This document shows, one piece after another, positions 28,184 to 37,747 of a stretch of DNA of 64,000 nucleotides. The stretch is taken from contig NZ_FPCI01000001.1 in NCBI RefSeq assembly GCF_900116385.1, positions 1,426,001-1,490,000 on the forward strand, written 5' to 3'. Made by a program: the position numbers and the translations under genes. Numbering within the stretch: the first letter of the stretch is position 1; every line of letters begins with the position of its first letter. The notes beneath the pieces are model-generated. The model searched no databases, was not told where the DNA came from, and saw only the letters and a program-made list of their open reading frames with translations. Origin of the DNA: Pseudoxanthomonas sp. YR558. GTDB taxonomy: Bacteria; Pseudomonadota; Gammaproteobacteria; Xanthomonadales; Xanthomonadaceae.

Positions 28184-30043
28184 ATGGAAAACGCGCTGAC
28201 GCTGACCAACGACATGAAGCTCGTCCTCGGGCTGGTCGGCTTCACGATGGCGATGTTCCTGTTCGAGCGCATCCGCGCGGACCTGGTCGCCTTGGTCGTG
28301 CTGGTGGTGCTGGGCATCACCGGTCTGATCGCACCGGAGGAAATCTTCGGCGGCTTCTCCGGCAACGCGGTGATGAGCATCATCGCCACCATGATCCTCG
28401 GTGCCGGCCTGGACCGCACCGGCGCGCTGAACCGCCTCGCGTCCTGGCTGTTGCGACGCGGCCACGGCATCGAGCAGCGGCTGCTGCTGATGACCACCGC
28501 CATCGCCAGCCTCAACTCGTCCTTCATGCAGAACCCGTCGGTCATGGCGCTGTTCATGCCGGTGGCCTCGCGCCTGTCCGCACGTACCGGCCTGTCGCTG
28601 CAGCGGCTGCTGCTGCCGATCGCGGCGGCCATCGTCATGGGTGGCGCGTTCACCATGGTCGGCAACTCGCCGCTGATCCTGCTCAACGACCTGCTGGTCT
28701 CGGCTAACAACAACCTGCCCTCGGGCATGGCCACGCTGGAGCCGCTGCGGATGTTCGCACCGTGGCCGATCGGCCTGGTGCTGGTGATCGCATCGCTGCT
28801 GTACTTCCGCTACTACGGCGACAAGAAGCTCCGCGACGAGACCGAGACCAACGTGACGCCGGCGCGCACGGAGAGCTATTTCGCTAACACCTACGGCATC
28901 GAAGGCGATGTGTTCGAACTGGTCGTCACCGCCGAAAGCCCACTGGTCGGCATGTCGCTGGGCGAAGCCGAGGCGCTGCACGATGCGCCGTTGATGCTGG
29001 CACTGCAGACCGGCAACGATACCCGCCTGGCGCCGCCCGCGGACATGCGCATCTGGGTCGGCAGCGTGCTGGGCGTGATGGGCAAGCGGCAGGAGGTCGG
29101 CGATTTCGCGCAGAACCATTTCCTGCGCCTGTCCTCGCGCCTGCGCCACTTCGGCGATCTCTTCAATCCCAGCCGCGCCGGCATTTCCGAGGCGGTGGTG
29201 CCGCCGACCTCGCGCTTCATCGGCAAGACCGCGCGCGAACTTCGCCTGCGCAAGCAGAACGGCATCAGCCTGCTGGCGATCAATCGCGACAAGAAAGTCA
29301 TCCGCGAGAACGTGCGCGAGGAAAAACTGCGTGCCGGCGACATGCTGGTGTTCCACAGCATCTGGCAGGACCTGGGCCTGGCGGCGGAGAGCCGCGACTT
29401 CGTCGTCGTCACCGACTATCCGAAGGGCGAGCAGCGTCCGCACAAGTTCAAGATCGCGATGACCATCTTCGCGATCACCATCATCATCGCGCTGACGTCG
29501 AAGCTGCCGGTCGCGCTGACGCTGATGACCGGCGTGGCCGGCATGCTGCTCACCGGCGTGCTGCGCATGGACGAGGCTTACAGCGCGATCAACTGGAAGA
29601 CCGTGTTCCTGATGGCGGGGCTGATTCCGCTGGGCTGGGCGATGGACAGCAGCGGCGCGGCAGCGTGGGTGGCCGGCCATACGGTAGAGCGCCTGCCGGA
29701 GGGCATCCCGGTCTGGGTGCTCGAGATCGCCATCGCGTTGCTGACGACCGCGTTCTCGCTGGTCATCAGCCATGTCGGCGCGACCATCGTGATGGTACCG
29801 ATGGCGATCAACCTGGCATTGGCGGCGGGCGGCAATCCCACCGCATTCGCGCTGATCGTCGCGCTCTCGGCCTCCAACAACCTGATGACGGCGTCGAACC
29901 CGGTGATCTCGATGGTCGTGGGCCCGGCCAACTACACCTCGCGCCAGCTGTGGCGCGTAGGCGGTCCGCTATCACTGATCTATACCGTGGTAGTGGTGCT
30001 CTCGGTCAATGCGCTGTTCTGGTGGAACGGCCGCGCCGGATGA
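28184..30043 (+). CDS. SLC13-family permease with TrkA-C domains
   Basis: The 619-residue inner-membrane transporter belongs to the DASS/SLC13 (CitMHS-like) group. N- and C-terminal blocks of hydrophobic helices flank a soluble middle of about 220 residues that contains two TrkA-C-like domains (EGDVFELVVTAESPLVGMSL and TARELRLRKQNGISLLAINRD...LRAGDMLVF). Two repeated loops, SSFMQNPSVMALFMPV (NxP-like) and VISHVGATIVMVP with SASNNLMTASNPVI, match the substrate/Na+ hairpins. Likely substrates are sulfate, phosphate or dicarboxylates; these cannot be distinguished here. The stop overlaps the next start (ATGA). Confidence 0.9.
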   Translation: MENALTLTNDMKLVLGLVGFTMAMFLFERIRADLVALVVLVVLGITGLIAPEEIFGGFSGNAVMSIIATMILGAGLDRTGALNRLASWLLRRGHGIEQRLLLMTTAIASLNSSFMQNPSVMALFMPVASRLSARTGLSLQRLLLPIAAAIVMGGAFTMVGNSPLILLNDLLVSANNNLPSGMATLEPLRMFAPWPIGLVLVIASLLYFRYYGDKKLRDETETNVTPARTESYFANTYGIEGDVFELVVTAESPLVGMSLGEAEALHDAPLMLALQTGNDTRLAPPADMRIWVGSVLGVMGKRQEVGDFAQNHFLRLSSRLRHFGDLFNPSRAGISEAVVPPTSRFIGKTARELRLRKQNGISLLAINRDKKVIRENVREEKLRAGDMLVFHSIWQDLGLAAESRDFVVVTDYPKGEQRPHKFKIAMTIFAITIIIALTSKLPVALTLMTGVAGMLLTGVLRMDEAYSAINWKTVFLMAGLIPLGWAMDSSGAAAWVAGHTVERLPEGIPVWVLEIAIALLTTAFSLVISHVGATIVMVPMAINLALAAGGNPTAFALIVALSASNNLMTASNPVISMVVGPANYTSRQLWRVGGPLSLIYTVVVVLSVNALFWWNGRAG

Positions 30044-30429
30044 CCGTCCCGTCGCTGACACTGGCCTTGCTGCCCGCACGCTACGCGGTCGCGCAGCTAC
30101 CTGCCGATGCCGCCCTGCCCGGCTGGTGGCCGACGACGGGCATGCGGCACGCGGGCTGGACGGACGACGAACTCTCGCTCGTCTGCGAAGACCACCTTGT
30201 CCCCGACGATGTGCGCTGCCAGCGCGGCTGGCGCATGTTCAAACTGCAGGGGCCGTTCGACTTCGCGCTGACCGGCATCCTCAAGGCCGTGCTGGATCCG
30301 CTCGCCGTCGCAGGCGTCGGTATCTTCGCCCTGTCGACGTATGACACCGACTACGTGCTGGTGCAGGCACACCAACTGGATGATGCCGTTTCGGCGCTGC
30401 AGGGCGCCGGCCATCGCATTGAGGATTGA
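30040..30429 (+). CDS. ACT-domain protein (CASTOR-type ACT_7)
   Basis: The 129-residue cytoplasmic protein has the layout of the ACT_7 family: TLALLPARYAVAQLP, RGWRMFKLQGPFDFALTGILKAVLDPLAVAGVGIFALSTYDTDYVLV, and a final LDDAVSALQGAGHRI. These small proteins bind amino acids; the partner is unknown. Its ATG overlaps the stop of the permease by 4 bp, which suggests coupled synthesis and a possible ligand-sensing link to the transporter. Confidence 0.82.
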   Translation: MTVPSLTLALLPARYAVAQLPADAALPGWWPTTGMRHAGWTDDELSLVCEDHLVPDDVRCQRGWRMFKLQGPFDFALTGILKAVLDPLAVAGVGIFALSTYDTDYVLVQAHQLDDAVSALQGAGHRIED

Positions 30430-30438
30430 CGGAGCGAT

Positions 30439-31326
30439 CTAGCGGCGTCGCAGCAGGATACGCGCGAACACCGCGCCGAAGTGCAGCCAGATCGCGGCGA
30501 ACACGCCCAGCCGTGTGGGCACGCCACGCTGCGCCGCCTCGAACTTGCGGAAGTAGCGCCACAGGCCCCGGTGCTTGTGCCACTCCACGAAGATCGGTCG
30601 CGTGCGGCTGGACACGCCGCGGATGTGCAGCACGCGCACATCGTTGGCGACGGCTAGAAGCGCGCCGGCCTCGCGCGCGCGCCGGCACAGGTCCATGTCC
30701 TCGGCGTGCAGCCGATACTTTTCGTCGAAGCCATCCAGACGATCGAACAGCGTTCGCGGCAACAACATCAGCGCACCCGACACGATATCCACCGGCTGCA
30801 GCACGCGGCTCTCGTCCACGGGCACGCCCAGCCGGGACGCGGCGCCCGGCGAGCTAAGCATCGCCGCGAACAAGGGTTCGCGCCGGCGCGCCGCTGCATC
30901 GCGTACGCCATCCTCGTCGACCAGGTCCGCACCGAGCAGCGACTCTCCCGCAACGGCCGCTGCGTGCGCACGCAGCCGCGACAGCGTGTCGACCTCCACC
31001 ATCAGGTCCGGGTTCACGAACGCGATCCACGGCGAGCCGGTGTCGCGTGCACCCTGGTTGCAGCCCACGGCGAACCCCGGATTGTCGGGATTGGCGATGA
31101 AACGCAGGCGCGCGTCCTGCAATGCATGGCGCTGCACGACCTCCATCGTGCCGTCGGTGGATGCGTTGTCGACGATGCGGATCTCCTCCACGCCCCGGGC
31201 GACCCGCAGGCGCATCAGGCAATCGTCGATCGTGCTCGCACTGGCATGGGTCACCACCACAACGGCGATGCCGCCGAGATCAGCCGAAGAGGTCACGCTG
31301 GCGCTCCGGCGATCCGACATCCGCAT
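30439..31326 (-). CDS. Family 2 glycosyltransferase
   Basis: The 295-residue GT-A enzyme has AVVVVTHASASTIDDCL at the nucleotide-binding start, RIVDNASTDGTMEVV, NPDNPGFAVGCNQGAR, the DxD-like FVNPDLMVE, and a C-terminal GFDEKYRLHAEDMDLCRRAREAG. It resembles rhamnosyltransferase-type GT2 proteins that decorate surface glycans; donor and acceptor are unknown. It overlaps the preceding gene by 47 bp and is the last gene of the T2SS operon. A second ATG two codons later is equally possible. Confidence 0.87.
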   Translation of the reverse strand: MRMSDRRSASVTSSADLGGIAVVVVTHASASTIDDCLMRLRVARGVEEIRIVDNASTDGTMEVVQRHALQDARLRFIANPDNPGFAVGCNQGARDTGSPWIAFVNPDLMVEVDTLSRLRAHAAAVAGESLLGADLVDEDGVRDAAARRREPLFAAMLSSPGAASRLGVPVDESRVLQPVDIVSGALMLLPRTLFDRLDGFDEKYRLHAEDMDLCRRAREAGALLAVANDVRVLHIRGVSSRTRPIFVEWHKHRGLWRYFRKFEAAQRGVPTRLGVFAAIWLHFGAVFARILLRRR

Positions 31327-32128
31327 ACAGGGCGGCCAAGCGCTCGCGGGGCTCGCGCAGCGGATCGGCCATCAGGAAGGTCGCCAGCCGAGGCGTGAAA
31401 GCCGGCCAGCGTGCGTTCAAGGCATCCATGTCGCCGTCGGCGGGGCCGCCCTCGCCACCGCGGGCGACGAACGCGGTCTCGCACAAGACGTTGCGCCAGC
31501 CCAGGCCCGAGAGGCGCAAGGACAGGTCAACCAGCGCCGCGTACCACGAGGCGTAGCTCGCCGTATCCAGTCCGCCGACGCGCTTGCGTGCACTGCCGCG
31601 CAGGGCGACGGCATGGGCGACGGCAGCGGGCAATTCCGGATGCAGCGGCGGCATCGCCGCACAGGCGTGCGCGGTGCGTTCGATATCGCCAGGCGGGGGA
31701 CTTACTTCCCCCAGCCGCGGCCAGGCGGTGGTTTCGCCGGCATTGCACCACGGCGTGGCGGTGGCGATGGCGGCATCGCGGGCCAGGCATGCGGCGAGTT
31801 GCTGCAACCAGCCGGGTAGTGGCTGCGCATCGGGCGACAGCACGACGACGTCCGCATCGCCGCACGCCGCCAGCATCTGATCCATGTGCGCCACTTCGCC
31901 GAGCATGCGCGGGCGTCGCGTGTAGTCCGCCTGCAGCTGCGTGCGCGCTAGCCACCGCTCGATGATCGCCAGTCCGCGCGGGCCGGCCTGCGCGTCATCG
32001 GCCAGCCAGAGCCGTGCGCCCTCCGGCGTACCGGCGTCGAGCGCGCCCAGGCAGGCATCGAGCGCATCGTCGTCGGTGCCGATGGGCAACAGGACGATGG
32101 GCAGGGACGATGCGGCCGACGGCGTCAC
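31280..32128 (-). CDS. Glycosyltransferase-like protein behind gspD
   Basis: The 282-residue protein is weakly like family 2 glycosyltransferases: PIVLLPIGTDDDALDACLGALDAGTPEGARLWLADDA at the start and VVVLSPDAQPLPGWLQQL where the DxD loop is expected, here SPD. The rest is poorly conserved and I cannot assign a donor. The start is GTG at 32128, overlapping the gspD stop by 4 bp (GTGA), so it is translationally coupled to the secretin. Coupling of two glycosyltransferase-like genes to gspD is unusual but may be a xanthomonad trait. Confidence 0.7.
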   Translation of the reverse strand: MTPSAASSLPIVLLPIGTDDDALDACLGALDAGTPEGARLWLADDAQAGPRGLAIIERWLARTQLQADYTRRPRMLGEVAHMDQMLAACGDADVVVLSPDAQPLPGWLQQLAACLARDAAIATATPWCNAGETTAWPRLGEVSPPPGDIERTAHACAAMPPLHPELPAAVAHAVALRGSARKRVGGLDTASYASWYAALVDLSLRLSGLGWRNVLCETAFVARGGEGGPADGDMDALNARWPAFTPRLATFLMADPLREPRERLAALYADVGSPERQRDLFG

Positions 32129-34332
32129 TTGGAGCGCGGCGTATTCAGCGGTTCCAGCGCGCGGAAGCGCTTGCCGTACTCGTCGGTCAGGTCGTTGGCT
32201 TCCTGCGGGTTGCTGACGATGGTCGGCGTCAGCAGCACGATGACTTCGCTGCGCTCGGTGCCGGTGGTCTTCTTACCGAACAGGCCACCGATGATCGGCA
32301 GCCGGCTCAGGCCCGGGATGCCGGAGGAGCCCTGGGTCGCGGTATCGCTGATCAGACCCGCGAGCATCACCGTATTGCCCGCCTGCACCGCACCTTCGGT
32401 CTTGAAGCGGCGCGTGTTGATGCGCACGTTGCCGTTGGCATCGGGCTCGCTGCCCGGTGAGCTCACTTCCTGCACGATATCGAGGAACACCATGCCGTCC
32501 TTGGTCACGCGTGGACGCACCTTCAGAATCACGCCGGTATCCAGGTACTGCACCTGGCTATAAGTGTTATCGGTGCCCAGTCCCGGATTGACGGTTACCG
32601 AAGAAATCGGGATGCGGCTGCCCACGTTGAGCGTGGCTTCGGCGTTGTTGCGCACGAAGATGGACGGCGTCTGCAGCAGGCGCACGTCGGAGACTTCGTC
32701 CAGCGCCGTGATGACGGCGGCAGCGTCGTTCTTCACCAGCGTCCAGACGGCCCCTGCGCCGCTCACGCCACCGATGCTGCCGGCGAGCGTGCTCCAGCGG
32801 CTCGGTCCACCGGCGCTCGGGTCCGCGAAGGGGCCGAGCCCGTTGTCCGTCATCGCACGCTCGAGGTACCAGTTCACGCCGTAGCTGAGGTCGCCGGTCA
32901 GCGACACTTCCGCGATCTGCGCTTCGATATGGACCTGCAGCGGCATCACGTCGAGCTTGTCGACCACCTCGCGGATCGACTGCCAGGCGCTGGCACTGGA
33001 ACGCACCAGCAGCGTATTGGTCTCTTCCACGGCTGCCACGCCCACGCGCGTACCGTCGACTTCCAGCGTCACCGCGCCGTTGCCGTTGTCGCGCTGGTTG
33101 AGCGCCAGCGAACCGCCACCCAGGCCACTGTTTCCGGAGCTGCTGCCGCCGCTGCCGCCGAAGTCGACGGAGCTGTTGTTGTTGTTCATGCCGCCGTCGT
33201 TGATCTGCACCGGATCGGTACCCGGCATCAGCGAGACGTTGCCGGTGCCGCCGGTCGAACGGCCATCACTGGACGAACCGCCGCTGGAGGCACCGAAGAC
33301 TTCGGAGAGGCGCTGCGCGAGTTCGCGCGCCTTGATGTATTTCAGCTCGTAGGAATACAGGCGGCTTCCCTCGCCCGCGCCGTCGATACGCTCCAGCCAT
33401 TGCTGGATCTGGTCGAGGTAGGCCGGCTGCGGCGTGATCACCAGTACCGCGTTCGCGCCTTCCAGCGGCATGAAGCGGAACATGCCCGCGCTGGGTGTCT
33501 TGCTGTCGTTGCCGAACACCTTCTCCAGATCGGCCACTACGCGGGTGGCACGGCCCGACTGCAGCGGGAACACGCCCACCGACATGCCGGACAGCCAGTC
33601 AACGTCGAAGATCTCGACGGTGCGCAGGTAGTTTTCGAGTTCGCTGCGCGTACCGGCCAGGGTGATGACGTTGCGCGTGCTGTCGACGTTGACGATCGCA
33701 TTGGGTCGCGCGTACGGCTCCAGTACCTTCTTCATTTCGCTGGCGGAAATGAAGCGTAGCGGCACCACGCGCGCCTCGTAACCGCGCGCGTTGGACGCCG
33801 GACCCGTGCGCGGCGCCACGCTGCCGGCCAAGGCTTGATCGGCGGGGATGATGTTGTAGCGGCCACCGGTGTAGACCAGACGCGCGTTGTTCCAGCCCAG
33901 CACCATCTCCAGCAGGTTCAGCGCTTCGGCCGGCGATACCGGCTTCGGCGTGCCCAGGGTCACGGTGCCCTGTACGCCGGGCGCGATGACGTAGTTCTGC
34001 CCCAGCATGTCGCCGAGGATGGCTTTCACCACCGCGTGCACGGATTCGCCTTCGAAATTGAAGGTGGCCGACCCGCTGCTGGCGCCGCCCAGCGAGGGCA
34101 GCGGCGCGCTGCCGGCGCTGCGGTTGATCATCTGCCCGTTGCCGCGACGGATCTGCGCCTGCGGACCCGTGGACGGCGCTTCGGCCTCCTTAAGCGGCGC
34201 GGTCTGCGCGGCGCCGGGAACGACCTCGCCCGCCGCCGTGGGCGACGTGCGGCGCACATCGGGCACGGGGGCGCTGGCGCAGCCGGCCAACAGGCCCAGG
34301 CAAAGGGAAAACAGGATCACGCGTGACGTCAT
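32125..34332 (-). CDS. gspD: Type II secretion secretin GspD (XpsD)
   Basis: GspD forms the outer-membrane channel of the T2SS. The 735-residue lipoprotein has lipobox LLAGC (Cys18), three to four N-domains (e.g. VHAVVKAILGDMLGQNYVIAPG; EARVVPLRFISASEMKKVLEPYA), a Gly/Ser/Asn-rich linker at about residues 375-405, and a C-terminal secretin domain with VGSRIPISSVTVN and the VMLAGLISD...GIPGLSRLPIIGGLFG block. It ends the gsp block after gspN, 9 bp away, and overlaps the following glycosyltransferase gene. The position of gspD last in the operon is the Xanthomonas xps order. Confidence 0.97.
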   Translation of the reverse strand: MTSRVILFSLCLGLLAGCASAPVPDVRRTSPTAAGEVVPGAAQTAPLKEAEAPSTGPQAQIRRGNGQMINRSAGSAPLPSLGGASSGSATFNFEGESVHAVVKAILGDMLGQNYVIAPGVQGTVTLGTPKPVSPAEALNLLEMVLGWNNARLVYTGGRYNIIPADQALAGSVAPRTGPASNARGYEARVVPLRFISASEMKKVLEPYARPNAIVNVDSTRNVITLAGTRSELENYLRTVEIFDVDWLSGMSVGVFPLQSGRATRVVADLEKVFGNDSKTPSAGMFRFMPLEGANAVLVITPQPAYLDQIQQWLERIDGAGEGSRLYSYELKYIKARELAQRLSEVFGASSGGSSSDGRSTGGTGNVSLMPGTDPVQINDGGMNNNNSSVDFGGSGGSSSGNSGLGGGSLALNQRDNGNGAVTLEVDGTRVGVAAVEETNTLLVRSSASAWQSIREVVDKLDVMPLQVHIEAQIAEVSLTGDLSYGVNWYLERAMTDNGLGPFADPSAGGPSRWSTLAGSIGGVSGAGAVWTLVKNDAAAVITALDEVSDVRLLQTPSIFVRNNAEATLNVGSRIPISSVTVNPGLGTDNTYSQVQYLDTGVILKVRPRVTKDGMVFLDIVQEVSSPGSEPDANGNVRINTRRFKTEGAVQAGNTVMLAGLISDTATQGSSGIPGLSRLPIIGGLFGKKTTGTERSEVIVLLTPTIVSNPQEANDLTDEYGKRFRALEPLNTPRSK

Positions 34333-34341
34333 GCCGGCACT

Positions 34342-35166
34342 CTACTGTGTCTTGCCGGGCGGTGCCGGCGGCGGATTGGGGTTGGCCTGCTGCTGGCGCA
34401 ACTGCGCGCGGCGCTGCTCGATGCGTTGGCGGATCGCATCCATCTGTTGTTCGGTCGTCGTGGCGGGTGCGCTCGGCGGCTGCGACGACGGAGTCGGCAC
34501 GCGCACCGGAACGGGCGCGACCGGGGTAGCGGGCGATGGCGAGGGCATGGTCGGCGTCACGACGGGGCCTGCGTTACCACCGGTCGGACGGGCCGCGGGC
34601 GGCACACCCTGCGCACCGGGCGCAGCACCGGATGCCGGTGGCACCGCGACGGCTGTCGGCGGCTGGCCACCCGCACCATTGAACACCCGCAGTTCCAGCT
34701 CACGGCGTCCTTCTGGTCCATCGAACACGGCCCGGCGCGGCGACAGTTCCGTCAATCGCCAGCCAGGGAACCCGTCCGGCGAGTCGCCTACCTTGACCCG
34801 CAGGCCCTCGCCACCCTGGGCCGGCTGGACGATCGCCAGTTCGAGTGCAGGGGTGATCAGCACGCTGCTGAGGATCAGGTCGAAGGCAGGCGCGGAGGCT
34901 TCCTCACCTGACAGGAAGAAGGGCTTGGGCCGGCGATCCTCGGAGAACAGAGGGCGCTCGCCGACCTCGGCATATTGCGGCATGCCGCCCAGACGCTCGG
35001 GCGGGGCGGGCGGCATCTTCGGCAGATCCTGGACCAGCGACGGATCAGCCGGTAGCGGCGTGATCCGCCCGCCCAGGCCGAACACCGCCAGCGCCAGCAC
35101 CAGTAACGACCAGCCGGTCACGGTCGCCAGGATCCATGTGCGCGCAGTCCACGCTTCACGGCGCAT
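34342..35166 (-). CDS. gspN: Type II secretion protein GspN/GspC-type (XpsN)
   Basis: XpsN is the xanthomonad protein that takes the GspC-like place linking the inner-membrane platform to the secretin. The 274-residue protein has one N-terminal membrane segment (about residues 12-32, ILATVTGWSLLVLALAVFGLGG), a periplasmic homology region with FDLILSSVLITPALELAIVQ and GWRLTELSPRRAVFDGPEGRRELELRVF, then a Pro/Ala-rich tail ending in a predicted coiled coil (QQMDAIRQRIEQRRAQLRQQQ). It overlaps gspM by 11 bp. Assignment rests on order plus the HR-like segment. Confidence 0.86.
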   Translation of the reverse strand: MRREAWTARTWILATVTGWSLLVLALAVFGLGGRITPLPADPSLVQDLPKMPPAPPERLGGMPQYAEVGERPLFSEDRRPKPFFLSGEEASAPAFDLILSSVLITPALELAIVQPAQGGEGLRVKVGDSPDGFPGWRLTELSPRRAVFDGPEGRRELELRVFNGAGGQPPTAVAVPPASGAAPGAQGVPPAARPTGGNAGPVVTPTMPSPSPATPVAPVPVRVPTPSSQPPSAPATTTEQQMDAIRQRIEQRRAQLRQQQANPNPPPAPPGKTQ

Positions 35167-35776
35167 CGGGCGCCTCCCGTGGAGCCGCCGGCGCGGGCTT
35201 GAGGTAGCCGTAGAGGTCGAAGTTCACATCCAGACCGCCTGCGCCGCTCTCGCTGGCCTGGAATGCGTAACGCTGGGCCAGGATGTTGAGGTTCTCGACG
35301 AACAGGCGTGGGCTGCCGGATTCGATCTGGTGCAATACCGAGGCGAGTTCCGGCGCGCCGCAACGCAGGCGTACTTGCACCACCACGCGCGGATAGACCT
35401 CGCGCCCGGGGAGCGCCAGCGGCGACTGGTTGGCGATGGCGCAGCTGCGATTGCCGGGGCTAGCCTGCTTGACGATGGCTTCGAGGCGCTGGACCAAGCC
35501 GGCGGTCGCCAGCTCCACCGTCGCCTCCGGCAGGAAGCCAGGGCGCTGCGCCTGCTGTGCCAGCGCCGCGGCGAGTTCGCGCTGCACCTGCGGCGCCTGC
35601 GCCAGCTGGGTGCGGATACGCAGTTCGCGATCGCGCAGCTCGCCGACGCGCGTGTTCACCTCTTGCATCGGCACGGTCCACCAGGGGTGCACCAGCACGA
35701 AGTAACCCAGCAACAGCGCCGCCAGCAGCAGCACGAGGGCTAGCGCACGATCGCGGTCAGTCGTTGCCGGCGGCAT
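35156..35776 (-). CDS. gspM: Type II secretion protein GspM (XpsM)
   Basis: The 206-residue platform protein has a short cytoplasmic start, one membrane helix (ALALVLLLAALLLGYFVLVHPWW) and a periplasmic coiled-coil plus ferredoxin-like domain ending FDLYGYLKP. It pairs with GspL. The ATG at 35776 was preferred over a GTG six codons upstream because GGAGGG stands 5 bp before it. It overlaps gspL by 20 bp and gspN by 11 bp. Confidence 0.9.
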   Translation of the reverse strand: MPPATTDRDRALALVLLLAALLLGYFVLVHPWWTVPMQEVNTRVGELRDRELRIRTQLAQAPQVQRELAAALAQQAQRPGFLPEATVELATAGLVQRLEAIVKQASPGNRSCAIANQSPLALPGREVYPRVVVQVRLRCGAPELASVLHQIESGSPRLFVENLNILAQRYAFQASESGAGGLDVNFDLYGYLKPAPAAPREAPDAP

Positions 35777-36899
35777 TGGGCCCTCCGTTGGCACCGGCTG
35801 CGGCGGGCTCCTGCTTGCCCAGCAGCTCCGCGGTCAGCGTGAAGCGGTCCATGCGCGTCCGCGGATCAGGCTGCAGCGCGCCGCTCAACGCGGGGTTGCG
35901 CCACAGCTTCGAGCCCTGCAGCCGCGCGACCAGGCCGGAAGCTTCCGGGCTGAAGCCGATCAGGGTCAGCCGATCGCCTTCGATGGCGAGTTTTTCCAGA
36001 TAGGTGTTGTCGGGCAGCCGCTGGGTCACGTCGGCCATGACCTCCAACGCGGTGGGACGTCGCGCACTCGTGTTGTTCAACGTAGTGATGCCGGCGACCA
36101 GATCGACGAGCTGCTGCCGTCCGGCCGCCACGCGGCGGGCTTCGTCGGCACGGCTTTCCACCTGCGCCGCGAAGGCGTCGGCCGCCGCGCGCCGGTTGTC
36201 GAGCACCAGCCAAGCCCCCAACACCAAGGCCACCACCGCCACGGCCGCCAAGGCCAGGTGCAAGCCGCGATTCGGTGCCCGGCTCGCGGTCCGGACGTTC
36301 TCCGGCAACAGGTTCACGCCGGCGGGCAGGCCGGCGGCATCCTCCACGTCGGCCCCCGCCAGGATCGGCGTCAGCGCGCCGAGTTGCGCGAGCGCCGTGT
36401 CGAAGGCGGGCTTCGGCACCACGGCGAGTTCGACGTCCAGTTGGCCGTCCTCGCGCACGCCGACCACCCGCGCATCGAAGCAGGCGTCCTGCGCAGTGAA
36501 AGGTGTCTGGCGGTCCAGCTCGAAGCGGACGACATCCCGCAGGCGATCCGCGGCGGCGGCAGGCAACGGCAGGCGCCGACGCAGCGTCATGCCTGTCGGC
36601 ACCAGCCACCAGCGAGGCAGGCCGGCCAGGCGGCTGCCCAACACGGCGGCGAGCTCATCGGGGGTCACGGTAGAGGGCAGGCGCGCCAGTTCGCGGCGCA
36701 TCGCCCCTTCCATCCAGCTCAGGGCGATCTCGTCGCCTTCGCGCTGGAAGAACAGGCGTTCGCGGGTCAGGCCGAGCAACACGCGCCAGCGTGCAGGCAG
36801 GCAACTGGCCAACGCCTGGCCCCACCAGGCGAGGAAGCTCTTCGGTCCCGGCCCCAGGCGCGCCCGGAACTGCTGCAAGGTGTCGCGTACGCCGCTCAT
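35757..36899 (-). CDS. gspL: Type II secretion protein GspL (XpsL)
   Basis: The 380-residue bitopic protein links the GspE ATPase to the platform. Its cytoplasmic part (residues 1-230) is actin/PilM-like, with a [17 protein letters not shown] start and [19 protein letters not shown]. One membrane segment ([20 protein letters not shown]) follows, and then a PilN-like periplasmic domain ([36 protein letters not shown]). It overlaps gspK by 4 bp. The C-terminal tail is Ala/Gly rich. Confidence 0.93.
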   Translation of the reverse strand: MSGVRDTLQQFRARLGPGPKSFLAWWGQALASCLPARWRVLLGLTRERLFFQREGDEIALSWMEGAMRRELARLPSTVTPDELAAVLGSRLAGLPRWWLVPTGMTLRRRLPLPAAAADRLRDVVRFELDRQTPFTAQDACFDARVVGVREDGQLDVELAVVPKPAFDTALAQLGALTPILAGADVEDAAGLPAGVNLLPENVRTASRAPNRGLHLALAAVAVVALVLGAWLVLDNRRAAADAFAAQVESRADEARRVAAGRQQLVDLVAGITTLNNTSARRPTALEVMADVTQRLPDNTYLEKLAIEGDRLTLIGFSPEASGLVARLQGSKLWRNPALSGALQPDPRTRMDRFTLTAELLGKQEPAAAGANGGPNAAGND

Positions 36900-37747
36900 T
36901 GTGGTGACGCTCCCTCCTCCCAGCGCAACAAGGTGTAGGCCGATCCCGGCACGGGATTGGCGCCTGCGCGCACCACCGTCCTTAGTGACGCCTCGCGGCC
37001 ATCGGTCAGCCGCGCACGGCTCTCGATACTATACGTGCCACTGCCGGTGCCGACGAGTTGGGCGTCCCCGCTCGCACCGATGGCGTTGCGCTGCGCCAGC
37101 CAGGTGGCGGCATCCATGCCCATCGCCACCAGTACCGGACCCTGCGCATAGGTCGCGTCAGGCTGGCCACGCCCGGAGTAAAGCGTGAGGAAAGGCGCCA
37201 GCCGTGCGTACAGCGCGGGTGTCATGCCCAATACCTGCTCGACTTCAGCGACCGTCTCGAAGGGCGCGTCCTTCGCACCGTAATCGCGACCTTCCGAAGC
37301 GTAATCGTCATCCTCGGCACCCCCGGACGGCTGGCTCAGATTGTCAGCGTCGCGCCAGTCGACGATGGCGCCCGAGAGCGCATCGGCAACGTCCGGCGCT
37401 TCGCCCAGTGCCTGCATGAGGCGGGACAGCAGGCCCGCGTCGGCCTGGTTGAGGTCGACCTTGCCGGTTTCGTCGATGATGCGAACTTCGACCGCATGGC
37501 CATCGAACGACCATGCGTAAGGCCGTCCGTTGGGCTGCCAATGCGATTGCGGATTGCGATCGGCCACGCGGACCAGCGCGTACTCGAGTCCGGCGCGCGC
37601 GATCTCCTGTGCGACCGCACCGCGGCTTCCCACCTGTCCCTGCATGGCCTCCATGCGTGCGGTCAATGCGAAGGCACCGACCAGCGCCGTGAGCAACGCC
37701 ACCAGCCACAATACCAGCAGCAGGGCCGCGCCTCGGTGTGGCTTCAT
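36896..37747 (-). CDS. gspK: Minor pseudopilin GspK (XpsK)
   Basis: The 283-residue minor pseudopilin starts with a short basic leader (MKPHRG) and a hydrophobic segment [20 protein letters not shown]. As expected for GspK, the +5 position is not glutamate. The large mature domain has [16 protein letters not shown] (helix-hairpin-helix-like) and [27 protein letters not shown]. It caps the pseudopilus tip with GspI and GspJ. It overlaps both neighbours by 4 bp (ATGA). A longer open frame begins upstream, but the prepilin start at 37747 is clear. Confidence 0.95.
   Translation of the reverse strand: MKPHRGAALLLVLWLVALLTALVGAFALTARMEAMQGQVGSRGAVAQEIARAGLEYALVRVADRNPQSHWQPNGRPYAWSFDGHAVEVRIIDETGKVDLNQADAGLLSRLMQALGEAPDVADALSGAIVDWRDADNLSQPSGGAEDDDYASEGRDYGAKDAPFETVAEVEQVLGMTPALYARLAPFLTLYSGRGQPDATYAQGPVLVAMGMDAATWLAQRNAIGASGDAQLVGTGSGTYSIESRARLTDGREASLRTVVRAGANPVPGSAYTLLRWEEGASPQ

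Noticed and set aside
27041..29773. A 910-codon open frame antisense to thiG, trmB and the SLC13 gene
   Set aside because: It has no recognisable domain, is rich in Arg, Gln and His as expected for a shadow frame in GC-rich DNA, and runs across three well-supported plus-strand genes.
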